This document shows positions 55,616 to 64,000 of a stretch of 64,000 nt of DNA, one piece after another. The notes beneath the pieces were generated by a model. It had not been told where the DNA came from and searched no databases. It saw nothing but the letters and a program-made list of their open reading frames with translations. The translations under genes and the position numbers were made by a program. How positions within the stretch are numbered: position 1 is the first letter of the stretch; every line of letters begins with the position of its first letter. Source of the stretch: Miniphocaeibacter halophilus (GTDB taxonomy: Bacteria; Bacillota; Clostridia; Tissierellales; Peptoniphilaceae); contig NZ_CP066744.1 of assembly GCF_016458825.1 (NCBI RefSeq), forward strand, positions 2,043,868-2,107,867, read 5' to 3'.

Positions 55616-56788
55616 CTATTCTAACAATTCTCCTAATTTTACTTTTTTAGGATTTTTAATTATTTCATCATAAGGATTTATAGTTTCCATTTCCTTACCA
55701 TTAATTTTAATTAATCCTTTATTACCATAATTTACAATCGCTGTTTTATCCTTTATTGTTATAACTTCCACAGGTCTAAAAACAACTACCCCGCTAGGTT
55801 TTTTTATATAAACTCCCACTGTGTCTTTATTTGTTGTTAAAGATTTTTCTGGAATTTTATATGATTTTGTGGAAAAATTTACTATATCTATATTATAAAA
55901 TCTATTATCACTAATAGAATCAAAATTTGTATCAAAATAAGCTGCTATTGTAAATATTTTATTATTTAATTTAATATCCTTTACAGTACCAGTAATATAT
56001 GTATCGTTAATTTTAATGGTAATATCTCCACCAACTTCATAAGATTTTTTCACATCTTTGCTATTTACTGTAAAAATCATACCAAAATAATTGTTATTAA
56101 CGATTTTTAACCCATTTTTATGAGATTCTTTATCAAGATCTAAGTTTTCAATGTCTAAATCCAATAGATTTAAATCCATTCTATATATGTTAAATATATC
56201 CTCATATCCATCAACTTCGGTAAAAAGAACACCTGCATTTTTAGATTTAATTTTTTGACCATTTGACTCTAAGACAGACTTATAAATATTATTTTGACTT
56301 TCCAGATATTTTTTATATTCAATTTCATGATCTTCGTAATTATCTATCGGTAACTCTCCTATTTTTGAATAGTTATAATCATGAATACTCTCGACAATAT
56401 CTTCAATAGGAAGTGTTTCTTGATTTTTGTTTTTTTCTTTTAGTTTTTCTAATTCATTATTTATAATGTCTATATTTAGACCAAATTTATTTGTAAAATC
56501 ATTAATTGAACCTAAAGATGTGTCGACAGATATTCTTGAAGTACTTTTTGCATTTAGATTTATATTTTCATCATAGGCATATATATGTTCATCTTTTAAA
56601 ATAATTGCATTTGTATTAATTTTTTCCTCATATATTACTGGAGAATCTAGAATAATAGTATTATTTTTAACAAATTTAACATAAATATTTTTAATCAATA
56701 TTAATAATATAAAAAGAAAAATTAGCGAAAAAATATTTATTTTAAATTTCTTTTTATTAGTTTTGTTTTTTGATTTAATTTTATTCAT
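55616..56788 (-). CDS. HlyD-like membrane protein of the sepF cluster, function unknown
   Basis: A 390-residue protein with a basic N-terminal tail (rich in Lys and Asn) and one membrane segment (INIFSLIFLFILLILIKNIY), so most of it is outside the cell. It has a HlyD or membrane-fusion-like pattern: a beta domain before and after a helical stretch (about 100-190), with SKNAGVLFTEVDGYEDIF reading like a split lipoyl/barrel domain and VIYEEKINTNAIILKDEHIY near the start. I start at the ATG at 56788 behind GGGGAT. Similar proteins occur before yggS-sepF in clostridia; I know no function. Confidence 0.7.
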   Translation of the reverse strand: MNKIKSKNKTNKKKFKINIFSLIFLFILLILIKNIYVKFVKNNTIILDSPVIYEEKINTNAIILKDEHIYAYDENINLNAKSTSRISVDTSLGSINDFTNKFGLNIDIINNELEKLKEKNKNQETLPIEDIVESIHDYNYSKIGELPIDNYEDHEIEYKKYLESQNNIYKSVLESNGQKIKSKNAGVLFTEVDGYEDIFNIYRMDLNLLDLDIENLDLDKESHKNGLKIVNNNYFGMIFTVNSKDVKKSYEVGGDITIKINDTYITGTVKDIKLNNKIFTIAAYFDTNFDSISDNRFYNIDIVNFSTKSYKIPEKSLTTNKDTVGVYIKKPSGVVVFRPVEVITIKDKTAIVNYGNKGLIKINGKEMETINPYDEIIKNPKKVKLGELLE

Positions 56789-56803
56789 ATAATCCCCTAA
56801 ATT

Positions 56804-56812
56804 ATTATAACA
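56804..56812 (-). promoter_or_regulatory. Extended -10 promoter of the yggS-sepF-ylmH-lspA operon
   Basis: TGTTATAAT on the minus strand about 15 bases before the start; no clear -35 box. Confidence 0.45.
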
Positions 56813-56898
56813 TATTAAAGTATACAATACTCATATCTAGCATAATATTTAGTCTTAAATTTAATTAGTTATCATACAAATATCCTTAAATTTTGTAT

Positions 56899-56936
56899 AT
56901 AAAAAAAGTAGACATAATAAATATATGCCTACCTTT
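56899..56936 (-). terminator. Intrinsic terminator of the pyr operon
   Basis: GTAGGCATA with TATGTCTAC on the minus strand (56931-56923 with 56915-56907; one G-U pair) flanked by A- and U-tracts (seven U), 14 bases after pyrE. Confidence 0.88.
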
Positions 56937-56950
56937 TATTATATTTTAAT

Positions 56951-57520
56951 TTAGAATTTTTTTCTACTACCAGGTTTTACTAGTTCAATATTCTTTTCAC
57001 ATAATGGACAATTTTCTTTATCATAGGTGTTAATTTCTAAAGCAACTGCAGAAAATAACTTTGTTCCTATATCCTTTCCACCTGTTCTATCAACTAAAGA
57101 AGCTATACCTACTACTTTTCCACCATAATCTTCAATTACTTTTATAGTTTCTAACGAGCTTTTTCCTGTTGTTACCACATCTTCAACAACTAGTACATTT
57201 TGTCCTTCTTTTATTTCGAAACCTCTACGTAAAGTCATTTCATTATTTTCACGCTCAGTAAAAATTGCAGGAACTCCTAATGCTCTACCAAGTTCATAGG
57301 CAATTATAATTCCACCCATGGCAGGTCCTACAACAATATCTATTTTTTCATCCTTTAATTTTTCTTTTAATACTTGACAAACCTCTTCAGCTTTTTCAGG
57401 GTATTGTAATAATTTAGCACATTGTACATATTTATCACTATGTTTACCAGATGAAAGTAAAAAATGTCCTGTTAATAAAGCATCACTTTCTTTTAAAAGC
57501 TCTACAATTCTATTTTCCAT
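56951..57520 (-). CDS. pyrE: Orotate phosphoribosyltransferase
   Basis: PyrE joins orotate and PRPP to OMP. The 189 residues carry the PRPP motif [40 protein letters not shown] near the start, and [20 protein letters not shown]. The C-terminal extension with [17 protein letters not shown] is typical of the clostridial/archaeal-like long form. It is the last gene of pyrB-pyrI-pyrF-pyrK-pyrD-pyrE. Confidence 0.97.
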   Translation of the reverse strand: MENRIVELLKESDALLTGHFLLSSGKHSDKYVQCAKLLQYPEKAEEVCQVLKEKLKDEKIDIVVGPAMGGIIIAYELGRALGVPAIFTERENNEMTLRRGFEIKEGQNVLVVEDVVTTGKSSLETIKVIEDYGGKVVGIASLVDRTGGKDIGTKLFSAVALEINTYDKENCPLCEKNIELVKPGSRKKF

Positions 57521-57529
57521 AATTTCCTC

Positions 57530-58426
57530 CTATATTATTCCTGTTATTTCACTTAAATCTTTAATATTTTCCTTTATCATAAATCTTTCTATACCATCTA
57601 TAATATCTTCCATAATATTTGGTTGGATAAAGTTTGCAGTACCAACTTGCACAGCTGTAGAACCGGCCATAATAAATTCAATAGCATCTTGCCAGTCCAT
57701 TATGCCACCCATTCCTACTATTGGAACATCAACAACGTCATGTACTTCTTTAACCATCCTTAAAGCAATTGGTTTAATTGCTGGTCCAGACAAACCGGCA
57801 GTAACATTCTTAAATATTGGTTTTCTTTTATATATATCAATAGCTAATGCATTAAATGTGTTTACAAGTGATAGACTATCGGCACCGGCTTCAACACAAG
57901 AAATAGCCATTTCTTTAATATTTTCTGCATTAGGAGATAATTTAACCATTAAAACCTTATTTGTTTTTTCTCTAACTTTTTTTACAATATCAAAGGCAAT
58001 ATCACATTTAATTCCAAAGGCCATTCCACCTTCTTTTACATTTGGACATGAAATATTTAATTCAATAATTTCTATATCTGTTTCTTCTATTAATTCTATG
58101 CTTTTTAAATAGTCCTCAACTTGTGAGCCACCAATATTAGCAATTATTTTTGCATCAAATTGTTTCATAAAATCCAAATCATTTTTTATAAACTCAGATA
58201 CTGAAGGATTTTGTAGTCCTATACTATTCATTATACCTGATGCTGTTTCATGAATTCTTCTTCCCTCATTACCGTCTTTTTTATAGTAGGTTAAACCTTT
58301 GGTTGAAATACCACCAATTTTATTTAAATCTACATAAGGTTCAAATTCTCTACCAAAACCAAAAGTTCCTGAGGCTGCTATTACTGGATTATTAAATTCC
58401 ACTCCACAAATATTAACTTTCAACAT
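57530..58426 (-). CDS. pyrD: Dihydroorotate dehydrogenase B, catalytic subunit
   Basis: Class 1B enzyme that oxidises dihydroorotate with FMN and passes electrons through PyrK to NAD. The 298 residues show [30 protein letters not shown], the catalytic-cysteine loop [28 protein letters not shown] and [20 protein letters not shown]. The ATG at 58426 is preferred over the TTG before it because of the GAGGTG spacing. It overlaps pyrK. Confidence 0.97.
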   Translation of the reverse strand: MLKVNICGVEFNNPVIAASGTFGFGREFEPYVDLNKIGGISTKGLTYYKKDGNEGRRIHETASGIMNSIGLQNPSVSEFIKNDLDFMKQFDAKIIANIGGSQVEDYLKSIELIEETDIEIIELNISCPNVKEGGMAFGIKCDIAFDIVKKVREKTNKVLMVKLSPNAENIKEMAISCVEAGADSLSLVNTFNALAIDIYKRKPIFKNVTAGLSGPAIKPIALRMVKEVHDVVDVPIVGMGGIMDWQDAIEFIMAGSTAVQVGTANFIQPNIMEDIIDGIERFMIKENIKDLSEITGII

Positions 58427-59147
58427 CAAATATCACCTCACTACCATCAAAAACCGGTCCTTCATGACAAACTCTTTGAATTCCTTTTGTAGTGTTTATA
58501 GCACATCCTAGGCAAGCTCCAATGCCACAAGCCATATGAGCTTCTAAAGAATAATAGGATTTAGCTTTTAAATTTAATTTTTTCAAGGAATTCATCATAG
58601 GATTTGGTCCACAAGCATAAATTACATCGTATTTATCTTCTATATAATCAGTTACAAATCCTTTTTTTCCTTCATTACCATCATTTGTTGTAATTACAAT
58701 ATTATCTACAAAATTACTCATTTCATCCATTAAATAACTGGAAGTTCTAAATCCTGCAAATAAATCTACTTTACAATCTAATTTTCTAGCAAGATACTTC
58801 ATAGGAGCAAGACCTATTCCTCCTGATACTAAAGCAACCTTTTGATTATTAACAATTGGAAACCCATTACCTAAAGGCCCTAAAATTTCAACTTTTGCTC
58901 CTTTTTTCAAGTTAGATAATATTCCTGTTCCTTTACCTACTACTTGATATAAAAAGGAAATTTTATTATTTTCTAAGTCAAAAATACTCAATGGTCTTGG
59001 TAAAAGAGGATACTCATCCCATCCTCTAACCATGTAAAATTGACCAGGTTCTCCTTTGAAACTCCCTTCTAATTCAATCAAAAATATATCATTATCTATT
59101 TGTTCATTTTTTATAATTTTTCCACTAACATAGTTATTTTTTTCCAT
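58413..59147 (-). CDS. pyrK: Dihydroorotate dehydrogenase B, electron-transfer subunit
   Basis: PyrK holds FAD and a [2Fe-2S] cluster and links PyrD to NAD. The 244 residues show [20 protein letters not shown] (FAD), [28 protein letters not shown], the NAD part [12 protein letters not shown], and the cluster cysteines in [14 protein letters not shown] and [10 protein letters not shown] start at the ATG at 59147, well spaced from GAGGA; the ATG nine bases upstream touches it. It overlaps pyrF and pyrD by 14 bases each. Confidence 0.97.
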   Translation of the reverse strand: MEKNNYVSGKIIKNEQIDNDIFLIELEGSFKGEPGQFYMVRGWDEYPLLPRPLSIFDLENNKISFLYQVVGKGTGILSNLKKGAKVEILGPLGNGFPIVNNQKVALVSGGIGLAPMKYLARKLDCKVDLFAGFRTSSYLMDEMSNFVDNIVITTNDGNEGKKGFVTDYIEDKYDVIYACGPNPMMNSLKKLNLKAKSYYSLEAHMACGIGACLGCAINTTKGIQRVCHEGPVFDGSEVIFDVES

Positions 59148-59991
59148 AAATATCATTCCTCATATTTTCAACTGCTTGTCTAGTATATTCTTGGAATTTA
59201 TTTTCTCCATCTTCATGTTTTTTATAAGCAGTAATTATACCTCTAGAAGAATTAACAACACCTCCATTAAAATCATCTAAATATAATCTTATGTCCTCTG
59301 CTTTACCACCTTGAGCACCATAGCCAGGTATTAAGAAAAATGACTTTTTAAATCTTTCTCTTATTTCAGTAGCTTCTTCACTGTAGGTTCCACCTACTAC
59401 AAAACCTAAGGAACTATAACCACATTCACCAATAAATTCATCAGCCATTTTATAAATATTTTCACCAATTTCATAATATAAGGGTTCGTTCTTATATTCC
59501 AAATATTCAATATCTTTTGCTCCAGGATTTGAAGTTCTTAAAAGCACAAAAGCTCCTTTTTCTCCAGATTTAAAATAATCAAAATATGGAGTAATACTAT
59601 CATATCCCATATAAGGATTTAATGTTATAAAATCTACTTCAAAATCACCACTAAAATGAGCCTTTGCATATTCCTTTGCTGTAGCGGCAATATCTCCTCT
59701 TTTAACATCTCCAATAGAAAGGGCATTTTTTTCTTTTAAATATTTTAATGTTTTTGAATAAGCTTTTAAGCCTTCTAATCCCATTGCTTCATAATAGGCT
59801 ATTTGAACTTTAAATATACCTGTAATATCATTTGTACAATCTATTATTTGTTTATTAAATTCAAAAACTATATCAGCAACATTACTTGATTTGTTTTTTA
59901 TATTTTCAGGTATGTAATCTAAACTAGTATCAAGTCCTACACAAACAAATCCCTTGTCTTTTACAGAATCATATAATTTATCAATTATCAT
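59134..59991 (-). CDS. pyrF: Orotidine 5'-phosphate decarboxylase, type 2
   Basis: PyrF decarboxylates OMP to UMP. The 285 residues match the long subfamily 2 (about 280), not the 230-residue Bacillus type: [34 protein letters not shown], the catalytic [20 protein letters not shown] and [16 protein letters not shown]. The start ATG at 59991 follows GGAGGGATAAA; upstream in-frame codons would overlap pyrI. It is followed by pyrK in the UMP operon. Confidence 0.96.
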   Translation of the reverse strand: MIIDKLYDSVKDKGFVCVGLDTSLDYIPENIKNKSSNVADIVFEFNKQIIDCTNDITGIFKVQIAYYEAMGLEGLKAYSKTLKYLKEKNALSIGDVKRGDIAATAKEYAKAHFSGDFEVDFITLNPYMGYDSITPYFDYFKSGEKGAFVLLRTSNPGAKDIEYLEYKNEPLYYEIGENIYKMADEFIGECGYSSLGFVVGGTYSEEATEIRERFKKSFFLIPGYGAQGGKAEDIRLYLDDFNGGVVNSSRGIITAYKKHEDGENKFQEYTRQAVENMRNDIYGKK

Positions 59992-59992
59992 T

Positions 59993-60421
59993 TTATCCCT
60001 CCATGTCATATATTTGATCACAATATTCACATTTGTATAATGAATTTTCTCTATCGACTAAAGCAAATTTATGAACAATATTTCTTTCACTAGTGGAAAT
60101 ACATCTTGGATTTTTGCATTTTATAACATTTTCAATATATTCTGGCAAAGTCATATTAATTTTTTCAACTATTTTTTGATCTTCTATAATATTTACAGTT
60201 AAGTCTATATCTATAATAGCAAGAGCAGTCAAGTCTATATCTATAACATTTTCAATTTTAATCATATCTTTTTTGCCAAATTTCTTTGAAGATGCATTCA
60301 TAATTAATGCAACAGAGTAATCTGCTTTGTCTAATCCTAACATTTCAAATATAAGATGTCCATGACCAGGTTTTATATGATCAATTACGATTCCTTTGTT
60401 TATACTATTTATATTTAACAT
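59993..60421 (-). CDS. pyrI: Aspartate carbamoyltransferase regulatory subunit
   Basis: PyrI binds CTP/ATP and gives feedback control to PyrB. The 142 residues have an N-terminal allosteric domain ([20 protein letters not shown]) and the zinc domain with the four cysteine ligands in CKNPRCIS and CEYCDQIYD. The start overlaps the pyrB stop by one base. A separate PyrI is typical of clostridia, unlike Bacillus, so pathway control here is at least partly allosteric. Confidence 0.97.
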   Translation of the reverse strand: MLNINSINKGIVIDHIKPGHGHLIFEMLGLDKADYSVALIMNASSKKFGKKDMIKIENVIDIDLTALAIIDIDLTVNIIEDQKIVEKINMTLPEYIENVIKCKNPRCISTSERNIVHKFALVDRENSLYKCEYCDQIYDMEG

Positions 60422-61341
60422 TATTTCACCCCTAGTAACTTTAAAATAAGAGCCATTCTTACAATTACACCATATTTAACTTGTTCAAAATATAATGCTC
60501 TTTTATCAGAGTCAACTTCTACACTTATTTCATTAACTCTTGGCAATGGATGTAGAATTGCTAAATCTTCTTTTGCTTTTTTTAATTTTTTATTATCAAG
60601 AATATAACTATCCTTTAATCTAATATAGTCCTCTTCATTAAAAAATCTTTCCCTTTGAACCCTTGTCATGTATAAAATATCTAATTCATGAATAATATTT
60701 CCCAATCTTTCCTCTTCAATAAATTCAATATTATTGTTTTTTAAATTTATTTTAATATATTCAGGAATTTTTAATTCTTCAGGAGAAATAAAAACAAATC
60801 TATTGCCTTTATGTTGGGACATGGCTTTAACTAAAGAATGTACAGTTCTACCAAACATCAAATCACCACATAAACCTATTGTTAAATTCTCAAAAGTTTT
60901 TTTACTTTCTAAAATAGTTAACATATCTGTTAGAGTTTGCGTTGGATGTTGATGTCCCCCATCTCCTGCATTTATTAATGGTACAGATGTATAATCCTTT
61001 GCTAATGTAGAAGATCCTTCCTTAGGATGTCTCATTGCAATTATGTCAACATAACTGCCGACAGTTCTTATAGTGTCAGCTAGACTTTCTCCCTTTGCTG
61101 TTGAAGAAGATTGACTTTCAGAAAATCCTATACAATCCCCTCCTAATCTGTGTATTGCAGATTCAAAACTTAATCTTGTTCTTGTTGATGGCTCAAAAAA
61201 AAGAGTCCCTAGAATTTTTCCATTACATAAATTAGAAAAATTCTCAGGACTCTTTATAATGTCTTGAGCTAATAACATAATATCCATAATCTCAGAATTT
61301 GTAAAATCATTAATTTCAATTAAATTCCTACCTTTAAGCAT
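60421..61341 (-). CDS. pyrB: Aspartate carbamoyltransferase catalytic subunit
   Basis: PyrB condenses carbamoyl phosphate and aspartate. The 306 residues have the carbamoyl phosphate motif [31 protein letters not shown], the [20 protein letters not shown] signature, [18 protein letters not shown], and [12 protein letters not shown]. It is the first gene of the pyr operon behind a strong promoter and a GAGGAGG site. The leader is only about 50 bases. Confidence 0.98.
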   Translation of the reverse strand: MLKGRNLIEINDFTNSEIMDIMLLAQDIIKSPENFSNLCNGKILGTLFFEPSTRTRLSFESAIHRLGGDCIGFSESQSSSTAKGESLADTIRTVGSYVDIIAMRHPKEGSSTLAKDYTSVPLINAGDGGHQHPTQTLTDMLTILESKKTFENLTIGLCGDLMFGRTVHSLVKAMSQHKGNRFVFISPEELKIPEYIKINLKNNNIEFIEEERLGNIIHELDILYMTRVQRERFFNEEDYIRLKDSYILDNKKLKKAKEDLAILHPLPRVNEISVEVDSDKRALYFEQVKYGVIVRMALILKLLGVK

Positions 61342-61395
61342 TACTTTCCTCCTCAGACATTTAAATTAATATTTGTTTAATTTTTTTCCTTAAAT

Positions 61396-61424
61396 ACAAT
61401 ACCATTTATAAAAAAAAATGTCAA
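61396..61424 (-). promoter_or_regulatory. Sigma-A promoter of the pyr operon
   Basis: TTGACA (61419-61424) and TATTGT (61396-61401) are 17 bases apart on the minus strand; the spacer holds a run of nine T, and TGG precedes the -10. The leader of about 50 bases shows no PyrR-type attenuator. Confidence 0.85.
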
Positions 61425-61425
61425 A

Positions 61426-62232
61426 TTATAAAAAGTATTTTTTTATAATTTTAACTACTCCATGATTGTCATTAGAATCGGTAATTTCGTCAGCAACATC
61501 CTTTAATCCTGTCATGGCGTTTTTCATGGCTACACCCTTTCCTGCATATTGTATCATTTCTATATCATTTTCACCATCACCAATTGCAACTATTTCTTCT
61601 CGATTAATATTATAAGAATCTGCAATATATTCTAAAGCTCTTCCTTTAGATATATCATTTCTATTTATTTCTAAGAAAAATGGTAGGGAAAAAAATAATT
61701 TTGAGGAGTTATTATTTTTTTCGTATACCGATTTGAATTTTAATAAATTTTCATATTCATCTGTAATTGCAACTTTATTTACTTTATTATACAAATTGTT
61801 TTCTTTTAAAAATTTATCTAAATCTCCTACTTCTGTAGCTGGATAATCTGTAAATTTATCTATAATTTTTCCAAATTCATTTTTCTTAGAAGCAATAAAG
61901 GAATCATTTTCTATAAAGAGTATTGAATTAAAGTTCATTCTCTTTGACAAATCAATAGAGTATTTTACATGTTCTTCTGGTAAGGTTAAATTCATAATAT
62001 GATCAACACCATCGGAAGTAGTAATAATAGCTCCATTCATTGAACCAACTAATCCATTTAATCCAATTTGGTCAGATAAAGAAACTATGGATTTAGGTTC
62101 TCTACCTGATATAATAGTAACTTTTATTCCTTTATTTATTAAAAATTTTATATGTTTTTTTGTTTCTGAATCAATAATATGTTTACTTGTTAAGGTTGTG
62201 CCGTCCAAATCTAATGCTAATAATTTATACAT
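61426..62232 (-). CDS. Cof-type HAD-superfamily phosphatase
   Basis: A HAD hydrolase of the Cof subfamily (IIB), which typically dephosphorylates sugar phosphates, FMN or PLP. The 268 residues show motif I LLALDLDGTTL, motif II VTIISGREP, motif III Lys in SKGRALEYIAD and motif IV VAIGDGENDIEMI, with the Cof cap between about 85 and 185. It is the third gene of proB-proA-HAD, 35 bases after proA. The substrate cannot be read from sequence; a role in proline synthesis is not implied. Confidence 0.9.
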   Translation of the reverse strand: MYKLLALDLDGTTLTSKHIIDSETKKHIKFLINKGIKVTIISGREPKSIVSLSDQIGLNGLVGSMNGAIITTSDGVDHIMNLTLPEEHVKYSIDLSKRMNFNSILFIENDSFIASKKNEFGKIIDKFTDYPATEVGDLDKFLKENNLYNKVNKVAITDEYENLLKFKSVYEKNNNSSKLFFSLPFFLEINRNDISKGRALEYIADSYNINREEIVAIGDGENDIEMIQYAGKGVAMKNAMTGLKDVADEITDSNDNHGVVKIIKKYFL

Positions 62233-62267
62233 CCATTTCTCCTAAATATCCAGATAGAAAATATCTT

Positions 62268-63506
62268 CTACCTAACCTGTCCATTTCCTAATATAATATA
62301 TTTTTCTGATGTTAGTTCTTCAAGACCAACAGGTCCTCTTGCGTGTAATTTTTGTGTTGAAATACCCATTTCAGCACCTAAACCAAATTCAAAACCATCT
62401 GTAAATCTACTTGATGCATTTACATATACACAAGCACTGTCTACTAAATTCAAAAATTTATTACTATTATCATAATCTTTTGTTACTATAACTTCAGAAT
62501 GATTTGTACTAAATTTTCTTATATGCAAAATTGCTTCGTCTATGGAATCAACTACCTTCAAAGAAAATGCATAATCTAAATATTCCCTTGCATATTCCTC
62601 ATCAGTAGCATCTTCAATATCTCCTAATTTAAATTTAGATATTTCATCTCCATATACTGTAATACTGTATTTATCAATAATCTTTTTTAATTTTGAATAA
62701 AAATCATCGCTTACGTTTTTATGCACAAGAAGTGATTCCATAGCATTACAAACGCTTATTCTTTGAGTTTTAGCATTTTCAATAATATCTATTGCCATAT
62801 CAATATCTGCATACTCATCTACATATACATGACAATTTCCATCTCCTGTTTTTAAAACAGGAACTGTAGAATTTTGTACAACGGATTTTATTAGTCCTGC
62901 ACTTCCTCTTGGTATTAATAAATCTACACATTTATCTAATTTCATCAATGCATTAGCACTTTCTCTTGTAGTATCTTCAATTAATTGAACAAAATTTTCA
63001 TTAAAACCCAATTCTTTAATAGATTCTCTTATTATTTTCACTATAGCTTTATTTGATTCAATTGCCTCTTTACCACCTCTAAGAATTAAGCTATTTGATG
63101 ATTTTAAACATAAAATACTACATTCTAATGTTACATTTGGTCTTGATTCATAAATTATACCTATTACTCCCATTGGAATTCTTTTTTTACCAATTTGAAG
63201 TCCATTAGGCAACACTTCCATATGGTTAATAGCTCCTATAGGATCTTTTAAATCCCTAACCTTATTTGCAGAGTCAACCATTCCTAAAATACGTTCCTTA
63301 TTTAGTAAAAGCCTATCTATTAAACCTTCACTTAGTCCATTTTTTCTTCCATTTTCTATATCGATTTTGTTTGCACTTATAATATCTTCCTCATATTTTA
63401 TTAAATTATCGGAAATTTTATTTATAATATTATTTTTATCTATTGTCGATAATAGACTTAAATCAAAAGAAGATTCTTTTGATTTTCTACCAATTTCATT
63501 AATCAT
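62268..63506 (-). CDS. proA: Gamma-glutamyl phosphate reductase
   Basis: ProA reduces gamma-glutamyl phosphate to the semialdehyde that cyclises on the way to proline. The 412 residues carry the ProA signature region RIPMGVIGIIYESRPNVTLE, the NADPH site with LILRGGKEAIESNKAI, LIPRGSAGLIKSVV, VPVLKTGDGNCHVYVDE, the catalytic cysteine in QRISVCNAMESLLVH and RFTDGFEFGLGAEMGIST. The start overlaps proB by 8 bases. Confidence 0.98.
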   Translation of the reverse strand: MINEIGRKSKESSFDLSLLSTIDKNNIINKISDNLIKYEEDIISANKIDIENGRKNGLSEGLIDRLLLNKERILGMVDSANKVRDLKDPIGAINHMEVLPNGLQIGKKRIPMGVIGIIYESRPNVTLECSILCLKSSNSLILRGGKEAIESNKAIVKIIRESIKELGFNENFVQLIEDTTRESANALMKLDKCVDLLIPRGSAGLIKSVVQNSTVPVLKTGDGNCHVYVDEYADIDMAIDIIENAKTQRISVCNAMESLLVHKNVSDDFYSKLKKIIDKYSITVYGDEISKFKLGDIEDATDEEYAREYLDYAFSLKVVDSIDEAILHIRKFSTNHSEVIVTKDYDNSNKFLNLVDSACVYVNASSRFTDGFEFGLGAEMGISTQKLHARGPVGLEELTSEKYIILGNGQVR

Positions 63507-64000
63507 TTTTTTTACTCCTAAAATATGTTCCTATTTCTTTTCCTTCAAGGATATCCTTGATTATTTTCATATCTTTTCCATTTGCTAAAACTACATCTAT
63601 CCCTTTTTCCATACACAAATTTGCTGCACTAATTTTTGTAACCATTCCACCTGTTCCAACTTTAGAATTAGTTCCTTGAGCACAACTTTTTATTTCTTCT
63701 GTAATAGTATCTACATTTTTAATTAATTCTGCATCACTATTTTCTCTAGGGTCACAAGTGTATAATCCGTCAATATCAGATAAAAGAACCAATAAGTCCG
63801 CATCTATAATTCTAGATACTATTGCAGATAAAGTATCGTTATCTCCAAATTTAATTTCAAAGGTTGAAATAGTATCATTTTCATTTATTATTGGAATAAC
63901 ATTTAGATTAAAAAGTTCTTTAAAAGCATTTTTAGCATTTGTAAGCATTAACTCATCTGTTTCAATATGTTTAGTCAATAGAATTTGAGCACCATGATAG
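63499..64000 (-). CDS. proB: Glutamate 5-kinase, C-terminal part
   Basis: ProB phosphorylates glutamate in the first step of proline synthesis. The frame is open to the window edge (it begins YHGAQILLTKHIETDE when read in from position 64000), so the N-terminal third is outside. Visible parts are VIPIINENDTIST, FGDNDTLSAIVSRIIDADLL, LLSDIDGLYTCDPRENSDAE and GTGGMVTKISAANLCMEKGI. The product stops after the kinase domain (IGTYFRSKKND), so there is no C-terminal PUA domain. It overlaps proA. Confidence 0.97.
   Translation of the reverse strand, partial: YHGAQILLTKHIETDELMLTNAKNAFKELFNLNVIPIINENDTISTFEIKFGDNDTLSAIVSRIIDADLLVLLSDIDGLYTCDPRENSDAELIKNVDTITEEIKSCAQGTNSKVGTGGMVTKISAANLCMEKGIDVVLANGKDMKIIKDILEGKEIGTYFRSKKND

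Noticed and set aside
61342-61400. PyrR-type attenuator or UMP-sensing leader before pyrB.
   Set aside because: The leader is only about 50 bases, AT-rich, and shows no terminator or antiterminator pair.

Overview
The window is strongly AT-rich, tightly packed bacterial DNA, almost all of it housekeeping genes on the minus strand. Gene content and order (hrcA-grpE-dnaK behind a CIRCE site, cggR-gap-pgk-tpi-gpmI-eno, polC-ispG-rseP-cdsA-uppS-frr-pyrH-tsf-rpsB, sepF-ylmH-lspA-rluD, Gram-positive PolC, WalR-type boxes, GGAGG ribosome sites) point to a low-GC Firmicute. A selenocysteine-type SelD, a pyrB-pyrI-pyrF-pyrK-pyrD-pyrE operon and the gene order suggest an anaerobe of the Tissierellia/Clostridia type; I cannot name the genus. 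I saw no tRNA, rRNA, CRISPR array or prophage. No gene-free stretch exceeds 300 bases; the largest are 27530-27808 and 44902-45179, and both hold identified signals.

Layout: 1-2285 heat-shock operon (dnaK cut by the window edge). 2288-6445 hemW, lepA and two tandem signal peptidases. 6455-6823 rpsT, alone on the plus strand. 6828-10208 comEC-holA. 10235-17272 glycolytic operon with its CggR repressor, operator and promoter. 17279-18850 an IS1182-type insertion sequence placed inside the terminator of trmL. 18849-20823 nfo-nth-trmL. 20851-22975 rodA-mpg-luxS on the plus strand. 22974-25998 comEA-selD-response regulator-cyclophilin. 26006-27626 NlpC/P60 hydrolase with a WalR-like triple box. 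27777-35719 phoH-ybeY-dgkA/PAP2-cdd-era-recO-glyS-like-ppsR-L,D-transpeptidase. 35742-45020 pyrH-frr-uppS-cdsA-rseP-ispG-polC. 45123-46849 rpsB-tsf. 46852-51420 FAD oxidoreductase-dprA-topA. 51527-56812 cell-division/lspA/rluD operon. 56899-61424 pyrimidine operon. 61426-64000 proB-proA-HAD phosphatase.

The genes cover information processing (PolC, HolA, TopA, RecO, DprA, Nth, Nfo, Ung, Mpg, RpsB, RpsT, Tsf, Frr, LepA, Era, YbeY), central glycolysis under CggR, UMP synthesis and proline synthesis, envelope biogenesis (UppS, CdsA, DgkA-PAP2, RodA, SepF, NlpC, L,D-transpeptidase, LspA, two SPases), competence (ComEA, ComEC, DprA) and selenium metabolism (SelD).

The observations I would follow first are: (1) the insertion sequence that has duplicated a complete transcription terminator and whose transposase has no stop codon inside the element; (2) a degenerate glycyl-tRNA synthetase beta-like protein sitting alone in the glyS position; (3) a selenocysteine SelD with a visible SECIS hairpin; (4) three single-A excess frameshifts (gpmI, selD, polC), all in A6-A7 runs, most likely sequence errors but also the signature expected for transcriptional slippage; (5) a triple WalR-like box before a cell-wall hydrolase; (6) a PolC whose PHP domain has lost metal ligands; and (7) an unassigned 9-N9-9 inverted repeat over the pyrH promoter.
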